The notes: a model not told the origin generated them from the letters alone. Counted from the first letter of the stretch, positions 25,440 through 36,114 are shown. The stretch: DNA of 64,000 nucleotides from Mariniphaga sp041686935 (GCA_041686935.1 JAWLCW010000009.1:62001-126000), one strand, 5' to 3'. Made by a program: numbers and translations.

Positions 25440-28400
25440 ATGGTAAATAAAAGTTGTAAAAACAGAAAAAACCTTTGGAAGAAATTCCATTGGATTGCTT
25501 TTCTGGTAGTTGTTCAGTTATTTTTTACGTTTTCAGCCTTTGCACAACAGCAAACGGTAACAGGGAAAGTAACTGAGGCAGATACAGGAGAAGCTTTGCC
25601 GGGAGTAAACATTGTAATTAAAGGGACAACAACAGGTACCGTAACCGATGTGGACGGCAACTTTCGATTAAATGTAAATAACCCGCAAACCGATGTTCTT
25701 ATTTTCCGGTTTATTGGTTTTTCAGAACAGGAAATTCCGGTAAACGGACGGACAACCATTAATGTGGAAATGCAAATAACTTCGTTTGGAATTGATGAAG
25801 TAGTTGCCATTGGTTACGGAACGGTACAGCGGCGAGACATTACCGGTTCAGTAGCATCGGTAAGTGGTGAGGCTCTCCAGGCAATTCCGGTTGCCAGCGC
25901 TACAGAAGCCATAACCGGTAAACTGGCCGGGGTGCAGATTGCCGCAACAGAGGGTTCACCCGACGCTGAAATCAGAATTCGCGTGAGGGGAGGTGGTTCC
26001 ATTACCGGCGACAATACACCGTTATTTATTGTTGACGGATTTCCGGTTGAATCCATTTCTGACATTCCTCCTTCCGATATCGAATCAATTGATGTACTGA
26101 AAGATGCATCATCAACTGCTATTTATGGTTCGCGCGGCGCCAATGGTGTAATCATTATTACCACCAAAACAGGAGTTGCTGGTACGGTTAGAGTGAACTA
26201 CAATGCGTATTCAAGCTGGAAAAAACTGGCAAACAAACTCGATGTTCTTTCACCTTACGACTTTGTAAACTGGCAATATGAGCGCGCATTGCTTCAGGGT
26301 GGTTCCGAAATTGACAGATATACTGATATTTATGGAAATTATCAGGATATGGATTTGTATGGAGAAGTTAAGCCCAATGACTGGCAGCAGCAGGTTTTTG
26401 GACGTACCGGACATACGTTTAACCACAATTTAAGTATTACCGGCGGTTCTGAAAAAACAACATATACGTTTAGTTACAGCCATATTAATGATAAAGCAAT
26501 AATGCAGTTGTCAAACTTCAAACGCGACAACCTTGCATTGAAACTGATTAATAAACCCAATGACAGAGTTTCTATTGACCTGTCGCTTCGGTATGCCAAT
26601 ACGCAAATTGAAGGGGGAGGAGCAAATGAACAAAACGAAGTTTCATCAGCAGACTCCCGTCTGAAATTTGCTATGATTTTTCCGCCCTTCCCAATTCCGG
26701 GATTAACCGATACAGATGAAACCGATCAAAGTTTCTTCCTGTATAATCCTATCGTTTCTCTTTACGACAACGACCGTTTTCAAAAACGTGTAACCTATAA
26801 TTTAAGCGGAAGCGTAGCCTGGGAAGTTGCAGACAATATGGTACTTAAAACAGAAGTTGGTTTGGATGATTACCGCAATACTGACGACCGTTTTTACGGT
26901 ACCACAACCTATTATGTGAAAAACAGACCGGCAGGCGAAAACCAGGGAAAGCCAGCCATAATATTTGATAAAGTTTCGCGCGAAACTTACCGGAATACCA
27001 ATACGTTGGCTTACGACCTAAAAAATATTTTTTCTGAGAACCATAAAATGAATGTGCTGCTTGGTCAGGAATACATTGTAAGGCAACAGGAAAGCCACAC
27101 AACAGAAGTACATGGTTTCCCTTCAACCTTTTCTTTTGCTGATGCCACCAAATTGTCTGCACAGGGAGCTGCCAATTCAATCGACAATTATTTGTTTCCT
27201 GATGATATTTTGCTTTCATATTTCGGACGTATTAATTACGATTACCTTGGACGTTACCTCGTTAGCGCAACATTCCGGGCCGATGGTTCTTCCAAATTTT
27301 CTGAAGGAAACAAGTGGGGATATTTTCCGTCGGCTGCCGTAGCATGGCGGGTTTCAGATGAAGGATTTATGGAGGGAACCGATAACTGGCTCGACGATTT
27401 AAAATTTCGTTTAAGCTATGGTACTGCCGGAAATAATAACATTCCTCCCGGTCAGATGGCTCAAACGCTTGAGGTCAGAACCACAACATGGGTGAATGCT
27501 TTTAACAGTTACTGGGCAGGTACCTCTACAATGGCTAACCCCGATTTAAAATGGGAAACTACAGTCACCAGGAACTTAGGTATTGATTATACCACGCTCG
27601 GTGGCCGTTTGAACGGATCATTTGAAGGATATATAAACAATACAAGAGATCTTTTAATTCGGTTTCCAACTCCCGGCACCGGTTATACCGATCAGTTCAG
27701 AAATATGGGAGAAACACAGAATAAAGGTTTTGAAGCCTCGGTAAACTGGTTTGTTATTGACAAGCCCAATTACGGATTTTCTGTAAGCGGAAACATTGGT
27801 TTCAATAAAAATGAAATATTATCTCTGGGGTTAATGGAGAATTTTTCAGAATCATCGGGATGGGCTTCAACCGAAATTCCTGCCGATTACTGGATCGAAA
27901 CCGGTGGTTCAGTTGGAAAAATGTATGGATATTTGAGTGACGGCCGCTATGAGGTTTCAGACTTTGAAGGATATATTAACGGCGCATGGGTATTAAAAGA
28001 TGGTGTTGCCGATAATCAGTCAGTAATTGGAACTGTGAGGCCGGGTTCTATGAAGTTGGTTGATATAGATGGAGACGGAGTTGTGAATGTTTCTGACAGA
28101 ACCATTATTGGCGATGCCAATCCTCTGCATACAGGTGGTCTGACACTAAACGGAAGGCTTTATGGGTTTGATGTTATGGCTTCGTTTAACTGGAGCTACG
28201 GAAACGATATTTACAATGCCAACAAAATTGAATATACTTCAACCAGCAAATACCATTCACGGAATATGATTTCCATGATGGAAGATGGAAAACGCTGGAC
28301 AAACCTTTTGCCTGACGGTACCATAAGTAACGACCCCTCTCAATTGGCTCAGATGAATGCCAATACAACCATGTGGTCTCCCTATATGGCCAGGTTTGTA

Positions 28401-28670
28401 TTTTCTGACTGGGCAGTTGAAGATGGTTCTTTCCTGCGCTTAAATACCCTCACTTTGGGTTATACTGTACCCAGAGAGGTTTTAAACCGTATTAATCTTC
28501 AGAACCTGCGGTTTTATGTGAGCGGATACAATGTGCATACATGGACTAAATACACCGGATTTGATCCGGAAGTTTCAACGCGCCGGCGAACCCCGCTCAC
28601 ACCGGGAGTTGATTATTCTGCATATCCCAAAAGCCGTTCATTTGTTTTTGGTATGAATTTAAGTTTCTAA
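25440..28670 (+). CDS. SusC/RagA-family TonB-dependent outer-membrane transporter
   Basis: 1076 residues. A signal peptide ends near AFAQQ, then a carboxypeptidase-like beta-sandwich domain (VTGKVTEADTGEALPGVNIVIKG), a TonB box-like stretch (IDEVVAIGYG), a plug (about 130-245, with IESIDVLKDASSTAIYGSRGANGVIIITTK) and a 22-strand barrel ending in an aromatic residue (GMNLSF). It imports oligosaccharides through the outer membrane with the SusD lid encoded nine bases downstream. The neighbouring pectinases point to homogalacturonan-type oligomers. Confidence 0.95.
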   Translation: MVNKSCKNRKNLWKKFHWIAFLVVVQLFFTFSAFAQQQTVTGKVTEADTGEALPGVNIVIKGTTTGTVTDVDGNFRLNVNNPQTDVLIFRFIGFSEQEIPVNGRTTINVEMQITSFGIDEVVAIGYGTVQRRDITGSVASVSGEALQAIPVASATEAITGKLAGVQIAATEGSPDAEIRIRVRGGGSITGDNTPLFIVDGFPVESISDIPPSDIESIDVLKDASSTAIYGSRGANGVIIITTKTGVAGTVRVNYNAYSSWKKLANKLDVLSPYDFVNWQYERALLQGGSEIDRYTDIYGNYQDMDLYGEVKPNDWQQQVFGRTGHTFNHNLSITGGSEKTTYTFSYSHINDKAIMQLSNFKRDNLALKLINKPNDRVSIDLSLRYANTQIEGGGANEQNEVSSADSRLKFAMIFPPFPIPGLTDTDETDQSFFLYNPIVSLYDNDRFQKRVTYNLSGSVAWEVADNMVLKTEVGLDDYRNTDDRFYGTTTYYVKNRPAGENQGKPAIIFDKVSRETYRNTNTLAYDLKNIFSENHKMNVLLGQEYIVRQQESHTTEVHGFPSTFSFADATKLSAQGAANSIDNYLFPDDILLSYFGRINYDYLGRYLVSATFRADGSSKFSEGNKWGYFPSAAVAWRVSDEGFMEGTDNWLDDLKFRLSYGTAGNNNIPPGQMAQTLEVRTTTWVNAFNSYWAGTSTMANPDLKWETTVTRNLGIDYTTLGGRLNGSFEGYINNTRDLLIRFPTPGTGYTDQFRNMGETQNKGFEASVNWFVIDKPNYGFSVSGNIGFNKNEILSLGLMENFSESSGWASTEIPADYWIETGGSVGKMYGYLSDGRYEVSDFEGYINGAWVLKDGVADNQSVIGTVRPGSMKLVDIDGDGVVNVSDRTIIGDANPLHTGGLTLNGRLYGFDVMASFNWSYGNDIYNANKIEYTSTSKYHSRNMISMMEDGKRWTNLLPDGTISNDPSQLAQMNANTTMWSPYMARFVFSDWAVEDGSFLRLNTLTLGYTVPREVLNRINLQNLRFYVSGYNVHTWTKYTGFDPEVSTRRRTPLTPGVDYSAYPKSRSFVFGMNLSF

Positions 28671-28679
28671 TACATAAAA

Positions 28680-30470
28680 ATGAAAAATATGAAAAAGTTA
28701 ATTTATAATCTGATAATATTATTTTCACTGACAGTTGTGATGAGCTCCTGTGAGGATGTATTGGAAGCGCCTACCAAATCCTCGCTCGATGAATCTGTCA
28801 TTTTTTCCAATCCAAGCCTGGCAGAAGGTGCAGTTGCAGGCATAATTCATTCTTTCGCAGAAACAAACTCTTACAGGGGCAGGTACATTCTGTTTTATGG
28901 AATGAACACCGATTGTGAGGTGCGTAACGGTTTGAGAGATGTTACACACGAAGGTTCAAGGCTGGTAAATTACAATACAAATGTAAACAATAGCCAAATG
29001 AACTCTACCAACAATGCCTGGGCCATGTTTTACCAGGGTATTGAACGTGCCAATATTGCCATTCGCGGATTGCGAAATCATGGTGATGTGGAAAACAATC
29101 CGCAGTTGGCCCAGTTGTTAGGAGAAGTTCTTACACTCAGGGCAGTTGTTTACAATGACCTGATAAAAGGATGGGGCGATGTGCCTGCCCGTTTTGAACC
29201 GGTAAATGCGGAAACAGTTTATCTGCCAAGGTCCGACAGGGATGTGATTTACAAACAATTGCTGGCCGACCTAGAAGAAGCAGCAGAACTGGTGGCATGG
29301 CCAAATGAAACGCCAATGACCAGAACTACTGAAAGAGTAAACAAGGCTTTCGTTAAAGGATTGAGAGCTCGAATTGCGCTGGCTGCCGGAGGATACGGAC
29401 AACGAATGGACGGTACGGTTCGCAGAAGCAACGATCCTGAACTGGCTCCGGCCCTGATGTATGCAATTGCAAAACAGGAATGCCTCGACATTATCAATAG
29501 CGGTGCATGCAGGCTTGAAACCTTCGAAGGAGTTTTCAGATCGCTGCACAATGAACAATTTGTCGCTGGTCGCGAAATTCTTTGGGAAATACCTTTCAGC
29601 GAAGGCCGGGGTCGTGTGATATTCGACCTGGGTGTAAGACATACCACAGTTGATCAATATACCGGACAAAACAGGGGTGGAAACAACGGGCCGAATCCCA
29701 TTATGTTTTATGAATACGATGTGGAAGACGCCCGCCGCGATGTGACCTGTGTTCCCTACGAATGGACCGATGGAATACAGGTTCCCACCAATAACGGAAG
29801 GTGGATGTTTGGAAAATACCGTTACGAATGGCTTCCGAGAAGGGTTACCTCTACCAATGACGACGGTTTAAACTGGTTATATATGCGTTACTCCGATGTT
29901 TTACTGATGGCTGCCGAAGCCATTAACGAACTCGACGGCCCGGGTGCCGCTGCTCCTTATTTGAGGCAGGTGCGCGAACGTGCATTTCCAAACAGCCCTG
30001 CCAAGGTAGATGCTTTTATGGCACAGGCCACTGCAAGTAAGGAAGCCTTTTTTAATGCCATTGTGGATGAAAGGGCACTCGAATTTACCGGTGAAATGTT
30101 GCGCAAAGGTGACTTGATTCGCTGGAATTTACTGAGTACCAAACTGAATGAAGCAAAAGTAAAATTACAGCAGTTGGAAAATCGTGAAGGAAAATACGCC
30201 GACCTGCCCGAAAGAATTTATTACCAGACCGGAAATGATGGCGAAACAGTGGAAATTTACGGTTTAAATTATGGCGATACTGATGAAATCGGAGCCTCTT
30301 TGGGTTACGAATCCAATAAAACATGGGTAATTACCTCATCAAGTGAAACTAATACTTTCTGGGATGCACTTTTCCTGCGTGATCCTGACCAGCAACAATA
30401 CTGGCCGGTTTGGCAGGTATTTATTGACACCAGCAATGGCATGTTGAACAACGATGGTTTTAATTTTTAA
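28680..30470 (+). CDS. SusD/RagB-family surface lipoprotein
   Basis: 596 residues. The N-terminus has a lipoprotein signal (VVMSSCEDVLEAPTKSSL) and the TPR-containing SusD fold is indicated by GIERANIAIRGL, EVLTLRAVVYNDLIKGWGDVPARFEPV and RERAFP...FTGEMLRKGDLIRWNLL. It sits on the cell surface over SusC and captures the oligosaccharide. It directly follows susC. Translation may alternatively start at 28689 (MKKLIYN). Confidence 0.95.
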   Translation: MKNMKKLIYNLIILFSLTVVMSSCEDVLEAPTKSSLDESVIFSNPSLAEGAVAGIIHSFAETNSYRGRYILFYGMNTDCEVRNGLRDVTHEGSRLVNYNTNVNNSQMNSTNNAWAMFYQGIERANIAIRGLRNHGDVENNPQLAQLLGEVLTLRAVVYNDLIKGWGDVPARFEPVNAETVYLPRSDRDVIYKQLLADLEEAAELVAWPNETPMTRTTERVNKAFVKGLRARIALAAGGYGQRMDGTVRRSNDPELAPALMYAIAKQECLDIINSGACRLETFEGVFRSLHNEQFVAGREILWEIPFSEGRGRVIFDLGVRHTTVDQYTGQNRGGNNGPNPIMFYEYDVEDARRDVTCVPYEWTDGIQVPTNNGRWMFGKYRYEWLPRRVTSTNDDGLNWLYMRYSDVLLMAAEAINELDGPGAAAPYLRQVRERAFPNSPAKVDAFMAQATASKEAFFNAIVDERALEFTGEMLRKGDLIRWNLLSTKLNEAKVKLQQLENREGKYADLPERIYYQTGNDGETVEIYGLNYGDTDEIGASLGYESNKTWVITSSSETNTFWDALFLRDPDQQQYWPVWQVFIDTSNGMLNNDGFNF

Positions 30471-30494
30471 TCAGAAACCACTAAAATTTGAACA

Positions 30495-32063
30495 ATGAAT
30501 AAAATAATAAAAAGATTCATATACATAATGAGCCTCACAGCAGCAATAATGGCCGCAGGATGCTCAGATGACATTGATCCTGAAATTACAAGCCTTGAAG
30601 TGAGCAGGCTTTTTTCACCGGTTGATTTGGAAGCGCGGATTGTAAACCAGACTTCGGTGCGCCTTACCTGGAAGGAAGTTGATAAAGCGGAGAGTTATAA
30701 CATTGAAGTTTTTGCAAATGGAGATGAAGATTATAGCGGAACTCCGATTCGAACGGTTACGGGAGTTTTATACGATCAACTGCCTGTAATTATAACCGGA
30801 TTTGCCGGTGAAACAACTTATTCCGTTCGTGTGCAGGCTGTTGGCGAAGAAATTGATGATTCCAAATGGACCAGCGCCGTTTTTATTACCGATACCGAAC
30901 AAATTCTTTTTCCGGTTGATCCGGAAGAGATAACGCCATTCTCGGTTACAATCAGATGGCCGGCAGGTGAAGTAGCAACTTCCATCTTACTGATGCCCGG
31001 AAATATTACCCATACGGTTACTTCCGGCGAAATTGCTGCCGGGGTTGCCGAAATAACAGGGTTGTCCAGCGAAACGGAATATACAGCCCGGTTAATGAAC
31101 GGCGAAAGTACACGGGGAACTGTTACTTTTTCAACTCTCATTGACATTGGTGATGCCATCCTGGTAACTGTGGAGGATGATCTGGTTTCACTGATTGAAA
31201 ACGCCAGTGAAGGCGATGTATTCGCTCTAATGCCCGGCGATTATGTGGTGGATGGAAATATAGCCATTCATACCACAATTGGCATAATCGGTGTTCGTCC
31301 GCATGAGAAGCCGGTTATAATCGGAGCCAATCTTCGGATGAACGGCGGAGCAGGCTTAAGACTAAAAGATTTGGAACTGGATGGAACAACAGCACCGGAT
31401 GGCAACCAAACCATTGTTTACGATGAAGTACTGGATGCCGGGTTAACTTATGGCGATGTTGAAATTGAAGACTGTTTCATTCACAATTATGTGAAAGGGG
31501 TATTCTACGCCAGCAATGCGGTTCTGATTGAGTCAGTTACCATTAAAGGTACCATTTACGGCGATGTGGAATGTAACGGAGGTGATTTTATTGACTTTCG
31601 AAGCGGGATGACCAAAAAATTTGATTTTATCAATAATACCGTTTACAATTCGGCATGGAACCGCGATCTGTTCCGTATGGACAACGCATCGAACTTTTCG
31701 GGTGATAACCATGCTGTGATAACTATTGAAAATAATACCTTCTACAATATTATTTTTACCGAAGGCACTACCCGGCGCGTATTATATGTAAGGCTGGCGT
31801 CGCACGAGATTAATGTACGAAACAATATTTTTGCCGAAACACTTGCAAACTATTCCAATCAGTCGGCAACCACGGTAGTTTCAATGACGGGAAATAATTA
31901 CCACAATGCGCCACGTTTATTCGATGCATCCTTTACGGTGCATGATGCAGGCACATTTACTACTTTGAATCCAGGTTTTGTTGACCCGGCAAATGCGAAT
32001 TTTAAAGTTACCAATGAGGATCTGATTTTTTACAGAATTGGAGACCCAAGATGGTTGGATTAA
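30495..32063 (+). CDS. Surface lipoprotein with fibronectin-III modules and beta-helix (DUF4957/DUF5123 type)
   Basis: 522 residues. A lipobox (MAAGCSDD) is followed by two fibronectin type III-like modules (about 40-130 and 140-215) and a right-handed beta-helix-like region (VGVRPHEKPVIIG, LRLKDLELDG, FIDFRSGMTKKFDFINNTVYNS, VRNNIFAE). Such DUF4957/DUF5123 proteins are frequent third members of pectin SusCD loci. The helix resembles pectate lyases but lacks the calcium/arginine active-site motifs seen in the two lyases downstream, so I infer a glycan-binding surface protein, not an enzyme. A terminator-like hairpin follows. Confidence 0.75.
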   Translation: MNKIIKRFIYIMSLTAAIMAAGCSDDIDPEITSLEVSRLFSPVDLEARIVNQTSVRLTWKEVDKAESYNIEVFANGDEDYSGTPIRTVTGVLYDQLPVIITGFAGETTYSVRVQAVGEEIDDSKWTSAVFITDTEQILFPVDPEEITPFSVTIRWPAGEVATSILLMPGNITHTVTSGEIAAGVAEITGLSSETEYTARLMNGESTRGTVTFSTLIDIGDAILVTVEDDLVSLIENASEGDVFALMPGDYVVDGNIAIHTTIGIIGVRPHEKPVIIGANLRMNGGAGLRLKDLELDGTTAPDGNQTIVYDEVLDAGLTYGDVEIEDCFIHNYVKGVFYASNAVLIESVTIKGTIYGDVECNGGDFIDFRSGMTKKFDFINNTVYNSAWNRDLFRMDNASNFSGDNHAVITIENNTFYNIIFTEGTTRRVLYVRLASHEINVRNNIFAETLANYSNQSATTVVSMTGNNYHNAPRLFDASFTVHDAGTFTTLNPGFVDPANANFKVTNEDLIFYRIGDPRWLD

Positions 32064-32101
32064 CAGGGGTAGTTGTTTAAATATAAAACTGTTTTAAGAT
32101 T

Positions 32102-32136
32102 AGCTCCGGGAATTGAATAAAAAATCTCCCGGAGCT
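32102..32136 (+). terminator. Hairpin after the SusCD block
   Basis: AGCTCCGGGA (32102-32111) pairs perfectly with TCCCGGAGCT (32127-32136). The T-run after it is short (TTAATTC), so termination may be partial and the lyase genes may share some transcript. Confidence 0.65.
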
Positions 32137-32213
32137 TTAATTCAAACTGGTAAAAAAGAAATTGAAGTTATATTTTTAAGGATTTATTTATCGAAAATTG
32201 ATTGTTACATTTT

Positions 32214-33629
32214 ATGAAAATTCAGATTATCCAATTAAAAATTATCACTCTCCTTGCAATTTTTTTTCTTTTTGCAGACATCCCGCCTTTGGCGGCCCAG
32301 GTCCCCGCTTTCCCCGGAGCTGAGGGTGGCGGCAAGTACACAACAGGTGGGCGCGGAGGAAAAGTGATATATGTGAAAAATCTGAACGATAAAGGAAATG
32401 GCAGTTTAAGAAAAGCTATTGAGGCAGAAGGACCCAGAACAATTGTTTTCAAGGTTTCCGGGAATATTGAACTGTCCAAACCCATCTTTATAAAAAATGG
32501 CGATGTTACTATTGCAGGGCAGAGCGCTCCCGGAGATGGAATTTGCCTGGTAAATTACGGAATTGATATCGAAGCTGATAATGTTATCATCAGGTTTATC
32601 CGGGTCAGACCGGGAGAAAAATCAGAAGAAGAGCTGGATGCCATTTCAGGCATTCGCATCAAAGACATTATTATCGACCACTGCAGTTTTAGCTGGGGAA
32701 CCGACGAAGCTGCCTCGTTTTATGAAACCGAAAATTTCACCCTCCAGTGGTGTATTGTCAGCGAAAGCCTGGATCAATCTGTGCACAGTAAGGGAAATCA
32801 TGGCTACGGAGGAATCTGGGGCGGAAAAAATGCCACGTTTCATCATAACCTGATTTGCGATCATACCAGCCGGAATCCAAGATTTCACGGGTCACGCTAC
32901 AATAATAATCCCGATTCGGAACAGGTTGATTTCCGAAATAATGTGATTTACAACTGGGGCCACAACAGCATTTACGGTGGGGAAGAGGGAAATTACAACA
33001 TTGTAAACAATTACTTTAAACCCGGCCCGGCCACCGAAAAAAATGTCCGATACCGGTTGCTCGACCTCACCCAGTCGTTTTTCAATCCGAGGCATAACAC
33101 GGACACACTGGGACCAGGCAAATTTTTTATTGAAGGAAATGTGATGGAAGGTAACCTGGATGTCAGCAAAAACAACTGGGGAAAAGGCGTACAGGGAAAG
33201 GGAGTGAATGAAACAGCCAAATCTTTTTCAAAATTGAGCCAACCCATTCCGTATGCACAAATAAAAACAGAAACTGCAGAAGATGCGTTTAAAAGCGTTC
33301 TTCGTTCAGCAGGTGCTTCCCTCCAAAGAGATGCAGTTGATAAACGAATTGTGGATGAAACCCGAACCGGACAGGAGCAGTTTGGAGCGTCATTTTCGGG
33401 AGGCGGAAGAGGAATTATTGATTCGCCAGAAGATGTAGGAGGCTGGCCTTTGCTTAAACAGGGAAAAATTCCGGCTGACTCCGATAACGATGGCATTCCT
33501 GATGATTGGGAAACCGCCAATGGTCTCAATCCAATTGATTCAGCCGATGGCAATGCTTTTACTTTAGATAAAAATTACACCAACCTCGAGGTCTTTTTAA
33601 ATTCGCTGGTTGAACACATCTTCCGGTAA
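32214..33629 (+). CDS. Secreted pectate lyase, PL1 type
   Basis: 471 residues. The signal peptide is followed directly by the catalytic beta-helix, PAFPGAEGGGKYTTGG, and the conserved IIDHCSFSWGTDEAASFY, QWCIVSESL and SRNPRFHGSRYN blocks: the Asp residues coordinate calcium and the arginine in SRNPR is the likely catalytic base. It cleaves polygalacturonate by beta-elimination, leaving unsaturated ends. Near the C-terminus DSDNDGIPDDWE is a calcium-binding thrombospondin-3-like loop. There is no T9SS tail, unlike its neighbour. I start at 32214 because the upstream TTG at 32202 adds only polar residues. Confidence 0.9.
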   Translation: MKIQIIQLKIITLLAIFFLFADIPPLAAQVPAFPGAEGGGKYTTGGRGGKVIYVKNLNDKGNGSLRKAIEAEGPRTIVFKVSGNIELSKPIFIKNGDVTIAGQSAPGDGICLVNYGIDIEADNVIIRFIRVRPGEKSEEELDAISGIRIKDIIIDHCSFSWGTDEAASFYETENFTLQWCIVSESLDQSVHSKGNHGYGGIWGGKNATFHHNLICDHTSRNPRFHGSRYNNNPDSEQVDFRNNVIYNWGHNSIYGGEEGNYNIVNNYFKPGPATEKNVRYRLLDLTQSFFNPRHNTDTLGPGKFFIEGNVMEGNLDVSKNNWGKGVQGKGVNETAKSFSKLSQPIPYAQIKTETAEDAFKSVLRSAGASLQRDAVDKRIVDETRTGQEQFGASFSGGGRGIIDSPEDVGGWPLLKQGKIPADSDNDGIPDDWETANGLNPIDSADGNAFTLDKNYTNLEVFLNSLVEHIFR

Positions 33630-33654
33630 AAAATACTGGAGAAAAGGAGAATAT

Positions 33655-36114
33655 ATGAGAAAATTTTATGGAATATTTTGTGGAATTTTAATCACCTTGT
33701 TTTTAGCTGTAAACACCGCACAGGCTGAAGTATTGATATTCAGCCGCACCAGCAACGGCAACTGGGATAATGTGGCCAATTACACCCCTTCGAGGTTGCC
33801 TGTAGCTGGCGACACAGTTATTTGCGAAGAGGAAATGGAAACCACCTCCGCAGTATTCGAAGCGGAAATCATAATAAGGGGTGCCGGTAGTCTGCGATTA
33901 CGGGGAAACCACAAATCAACAGGAACAATACACCTGGAAGAAGGAACATCAATTCGTTACAACACCGGAGGCACAGGAATGTCCCTGGATGCACCGGTTT
34001 CTGCAGATGGCAATATTTTTTTGCTTATGGAAAGCGATAATGCCGGCGGCAGCGTTTTAACGCTCTCAGGTTCGGTTTCCGGGAACGACACAATTACGGT
34101 TATTAACAACGGAAAAGGGGTTCCCAATACAGGCAAATTGCTGCTCACAGGAGATAATACGGGTTTTTCGGGAGTCTGGAACCTTGCAGCACTTAGCATC
34201 AAGTACCCGGATGAACCCGGATATATTTCGCTGGCAGAAGGAAATAGCGAAAATGCTTTTGGCTATGGAAAAATTACTGTTGCCCATAATAACAAAGTCA
34301 TTTTTAACCATCAGAACGCAGTTGCCGACACTTTGAATCTGGAACTTGCTGATGAAGCCAAAGTTGTTTTACAATCTAATTTAATGGTGAATGGATATGT
34401 GTTAAACGGTTCTCCTGTTCCGGACGGCCAATATTCTGTTTCGACTGATGCTGCCATTTATGAAGGTGCAGGGGTTTTAATTGTTGGTATGAGCACACCT
34501 GAACCTGAGCAGCTTCCTGCTTTTCCCGGAGCCGAGGGTCACGGTAAATATGTTACCGGCGGCCGAGGCGGAAGGGTAATTTATGTGACCAACCTGAATG
34601 ACGACAACAACGAAGGTTCGCTCAGGTATGCCATAAACCAGACCGGGCCACGGATTATTTTATTTCAGGTTTCGGGAAATATTCAATTGAAAAGTAACCT
34701 GAATATTAATCATGGAGATGTTACCATTGCCGGACAAACAGCGCCGGGCGACGGAATTACCCTCCGCGATTATACGGTTTATGTGAATTCCGACAACATC
34801 ATCATTCGCTATCTCCGGTTCCGTATGGGCGACGAAACTGACCAGGTAAACGATGCCATCTGGGGCCGTAACCGGAAGGATATTATAATTGACCATTGTT
34901 CCATGAGCTGGGCAACCGATGAAGTGGCCTCATTTTACGACAATGAGAATTTTACCATGCAATGGTGCATTTTGTCTGAAAGCCTCCGCAATTCAATCCA
35001 TGAAAAGGGGAGACATGGTTATGCGGGAATTTGGGGTGGAAGAAAAGCCACTTTTCACCACAATTTGTTGGCACATCACGACAGCCGGAATCCACGTTTT
35101 AATGGCAGCCGGTATTCAAACCAGGCAGATAACGAACTGGTGGATTTCAGGAACAACACCATTTACAACTGGGGTAGCAACAGCGCCTATGCGGCAGAAG
35201 GCGGGCGATACAATATTGTGAATAACTATTATAAAGCCGGGCCTGCAACGTCATCGAACAGAGGCAGAATTTTGCAACCTTATGCTGACGATGGTTCCAA
35301 CAACCAGCCTGCCGGTACACACGGAATATTTTTTATCACCGGAAACCATGTAACTGCCAGTACGGCAAATACTAATAACAACTGGCTGGGTGTGAATATG
35401 CACTCTTCATTCCCAAATGGTATCACCCTTAACGATATTCGCTCTGATTCTGAATTTGACAAGGGAGAAGTAACCACCCATTCCACTGAATTTGGTTATG
35501 AAAAAGTACTTGAACTGGCCGGTGCAAGTCTGTTTCGAGATGAGGTTGATTTTCGGATTGTAAATGATGTTTCTACCGGAACGGCAACAGTTATGGACGG
35601 CGGAAACGGAAGCACCAACGGATTGATAGATACACAGGCGGCAGTGGATGGCTGGCCCGAACTTTATTCTTCCGAAGCACCGCCTGATTCGGATAACGAC
35701 GGAATGCCCGACTTTTGGGAAGATGCCAACGGATTGGACAAATATGATCCAAATGATGCACAATTAACCACCGTTGACGGTAAATACCCCAATATTGAGG
35801 TTTATATTAACAGCCTGGTGGCGGAAATTACAGCAAGCCAGCTCGAAGATGGACCGGTTTCAAATACCCGCAGACTTTTTGCATCTGAACCGGAACCTGA
35901 AATTTTATTCAATTCATTTACCGGGAAACTCGAAATCAAACATCAGAGCAGGATTCAACTGGTTCAGGCATTCAATGTAACCGGTTCAATGTTGTTTTCT
36001 GAATCAGTTAAGGACTTTACCGCAGAAATGTTTATAAGGGAAAAAGGTATTATTCTGATACGAATCATCGATGAAAATCAGCGTGGGTTCAGCAAAAAAG
36101 TTTCTGCCTACTAG
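33655..36114 (+). CDS. Large secreted pectate lyase with N-terminal beta domain and T9SS-type tail
   Basis: 819 residues. After the signal peptide (to about TAQAEV) come about 260 residues of beta-rich sequence resembling autotransporter-like strands (GKLLLTGDNTGFSGVW). The PL1 catalytic domain starts near residue 288 (LPAFPGAEGHGKYVTGG) with the same IIDHCSMSWATDEVASFY and SRNPRFNGSRYS motifs. A DSDNDGMPDFWE loop follows, then a C-terminal domain resembling a T9SS sorting signal (QAFNVTGSMLFSE, ending GFSKKVSAY). It is a paralog of the preceding gene. The start at 33655 has AAAGGAGAA upstream and avoids overlap with that gene. Confidence 0.88.
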   Translation: MRKFYGIFCGILITLFLAVNTAQAEVLIFSRTSNGNWDNVANYTPSRLPVAGDTVICEEEMETTSAVFEAEIIIRGAGSLRLRGNHKSTGTIHLEEGTSIRYNTGGTGMSLDAPVSADGNIFLLMESDNAGGSVLTLSGSVSGNDTITVINNGKGVPNTGKLLLTGDNTGFSGVWNLAALSIKYPDEPGYISLAEGNSENAFGYGKITVAHNNKVIFNHQNAVADTLNLELADEAKVVLQSNLMVNGYVLNGSPVPDGQYSVSTDAAIYEGAGVLIVGMSTPEPEQLPAFPGAEGHGKYVTGGRGGRVIYVTNLNDDNNEGSLRYAINQTGPRIILFQVSGNIQLKSNLNINHGDVTIAGQTAPGDGITLRDYTVYVNSDNIIIRYLRFRMGDETDQVNDAIWGRNRKDIIIDHCSMSWATDEVASFYDNENFTMQWCILSESLRNSIHEKGRHGYAGIWGGRKATFHHNLLAHHDSRNPRFNGSRYSNQADNELVDFRNNTIYNWGSNSAYAAEGGRYNIVNNYYKAGPATSSNRGRILQPYADDGSNNQPAGTHGIFFITGNHVTASTANTNNNWLGVNMHSSFPNGITLNDIRSDSEFDKGEVTTHSTEFGYEKVLELAGASLFRDEVDFRIVNDVSTGTATVMDGGNGSTNGLIDTQAAVDGWPELYSSEAPPDSDNDGMPDFWEDANGLDKYDPNDAQLTTVDGKYPNIEVYINSLVAEITASQLEDGPVSNTRRLFASEPEPEILFNSFTGKLEIKHQSRIQLVQAFNVTGSMLFSESVKDFTAEMFIREKGIILIRIIDENQRGFSKKVSAY

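Noticed and set aside
32214..36114. Pectate lyase pair as an assembly duplication
   Set aside because: The two copies differ at many nucleotide positions and in domain content, so they are true paralogs.
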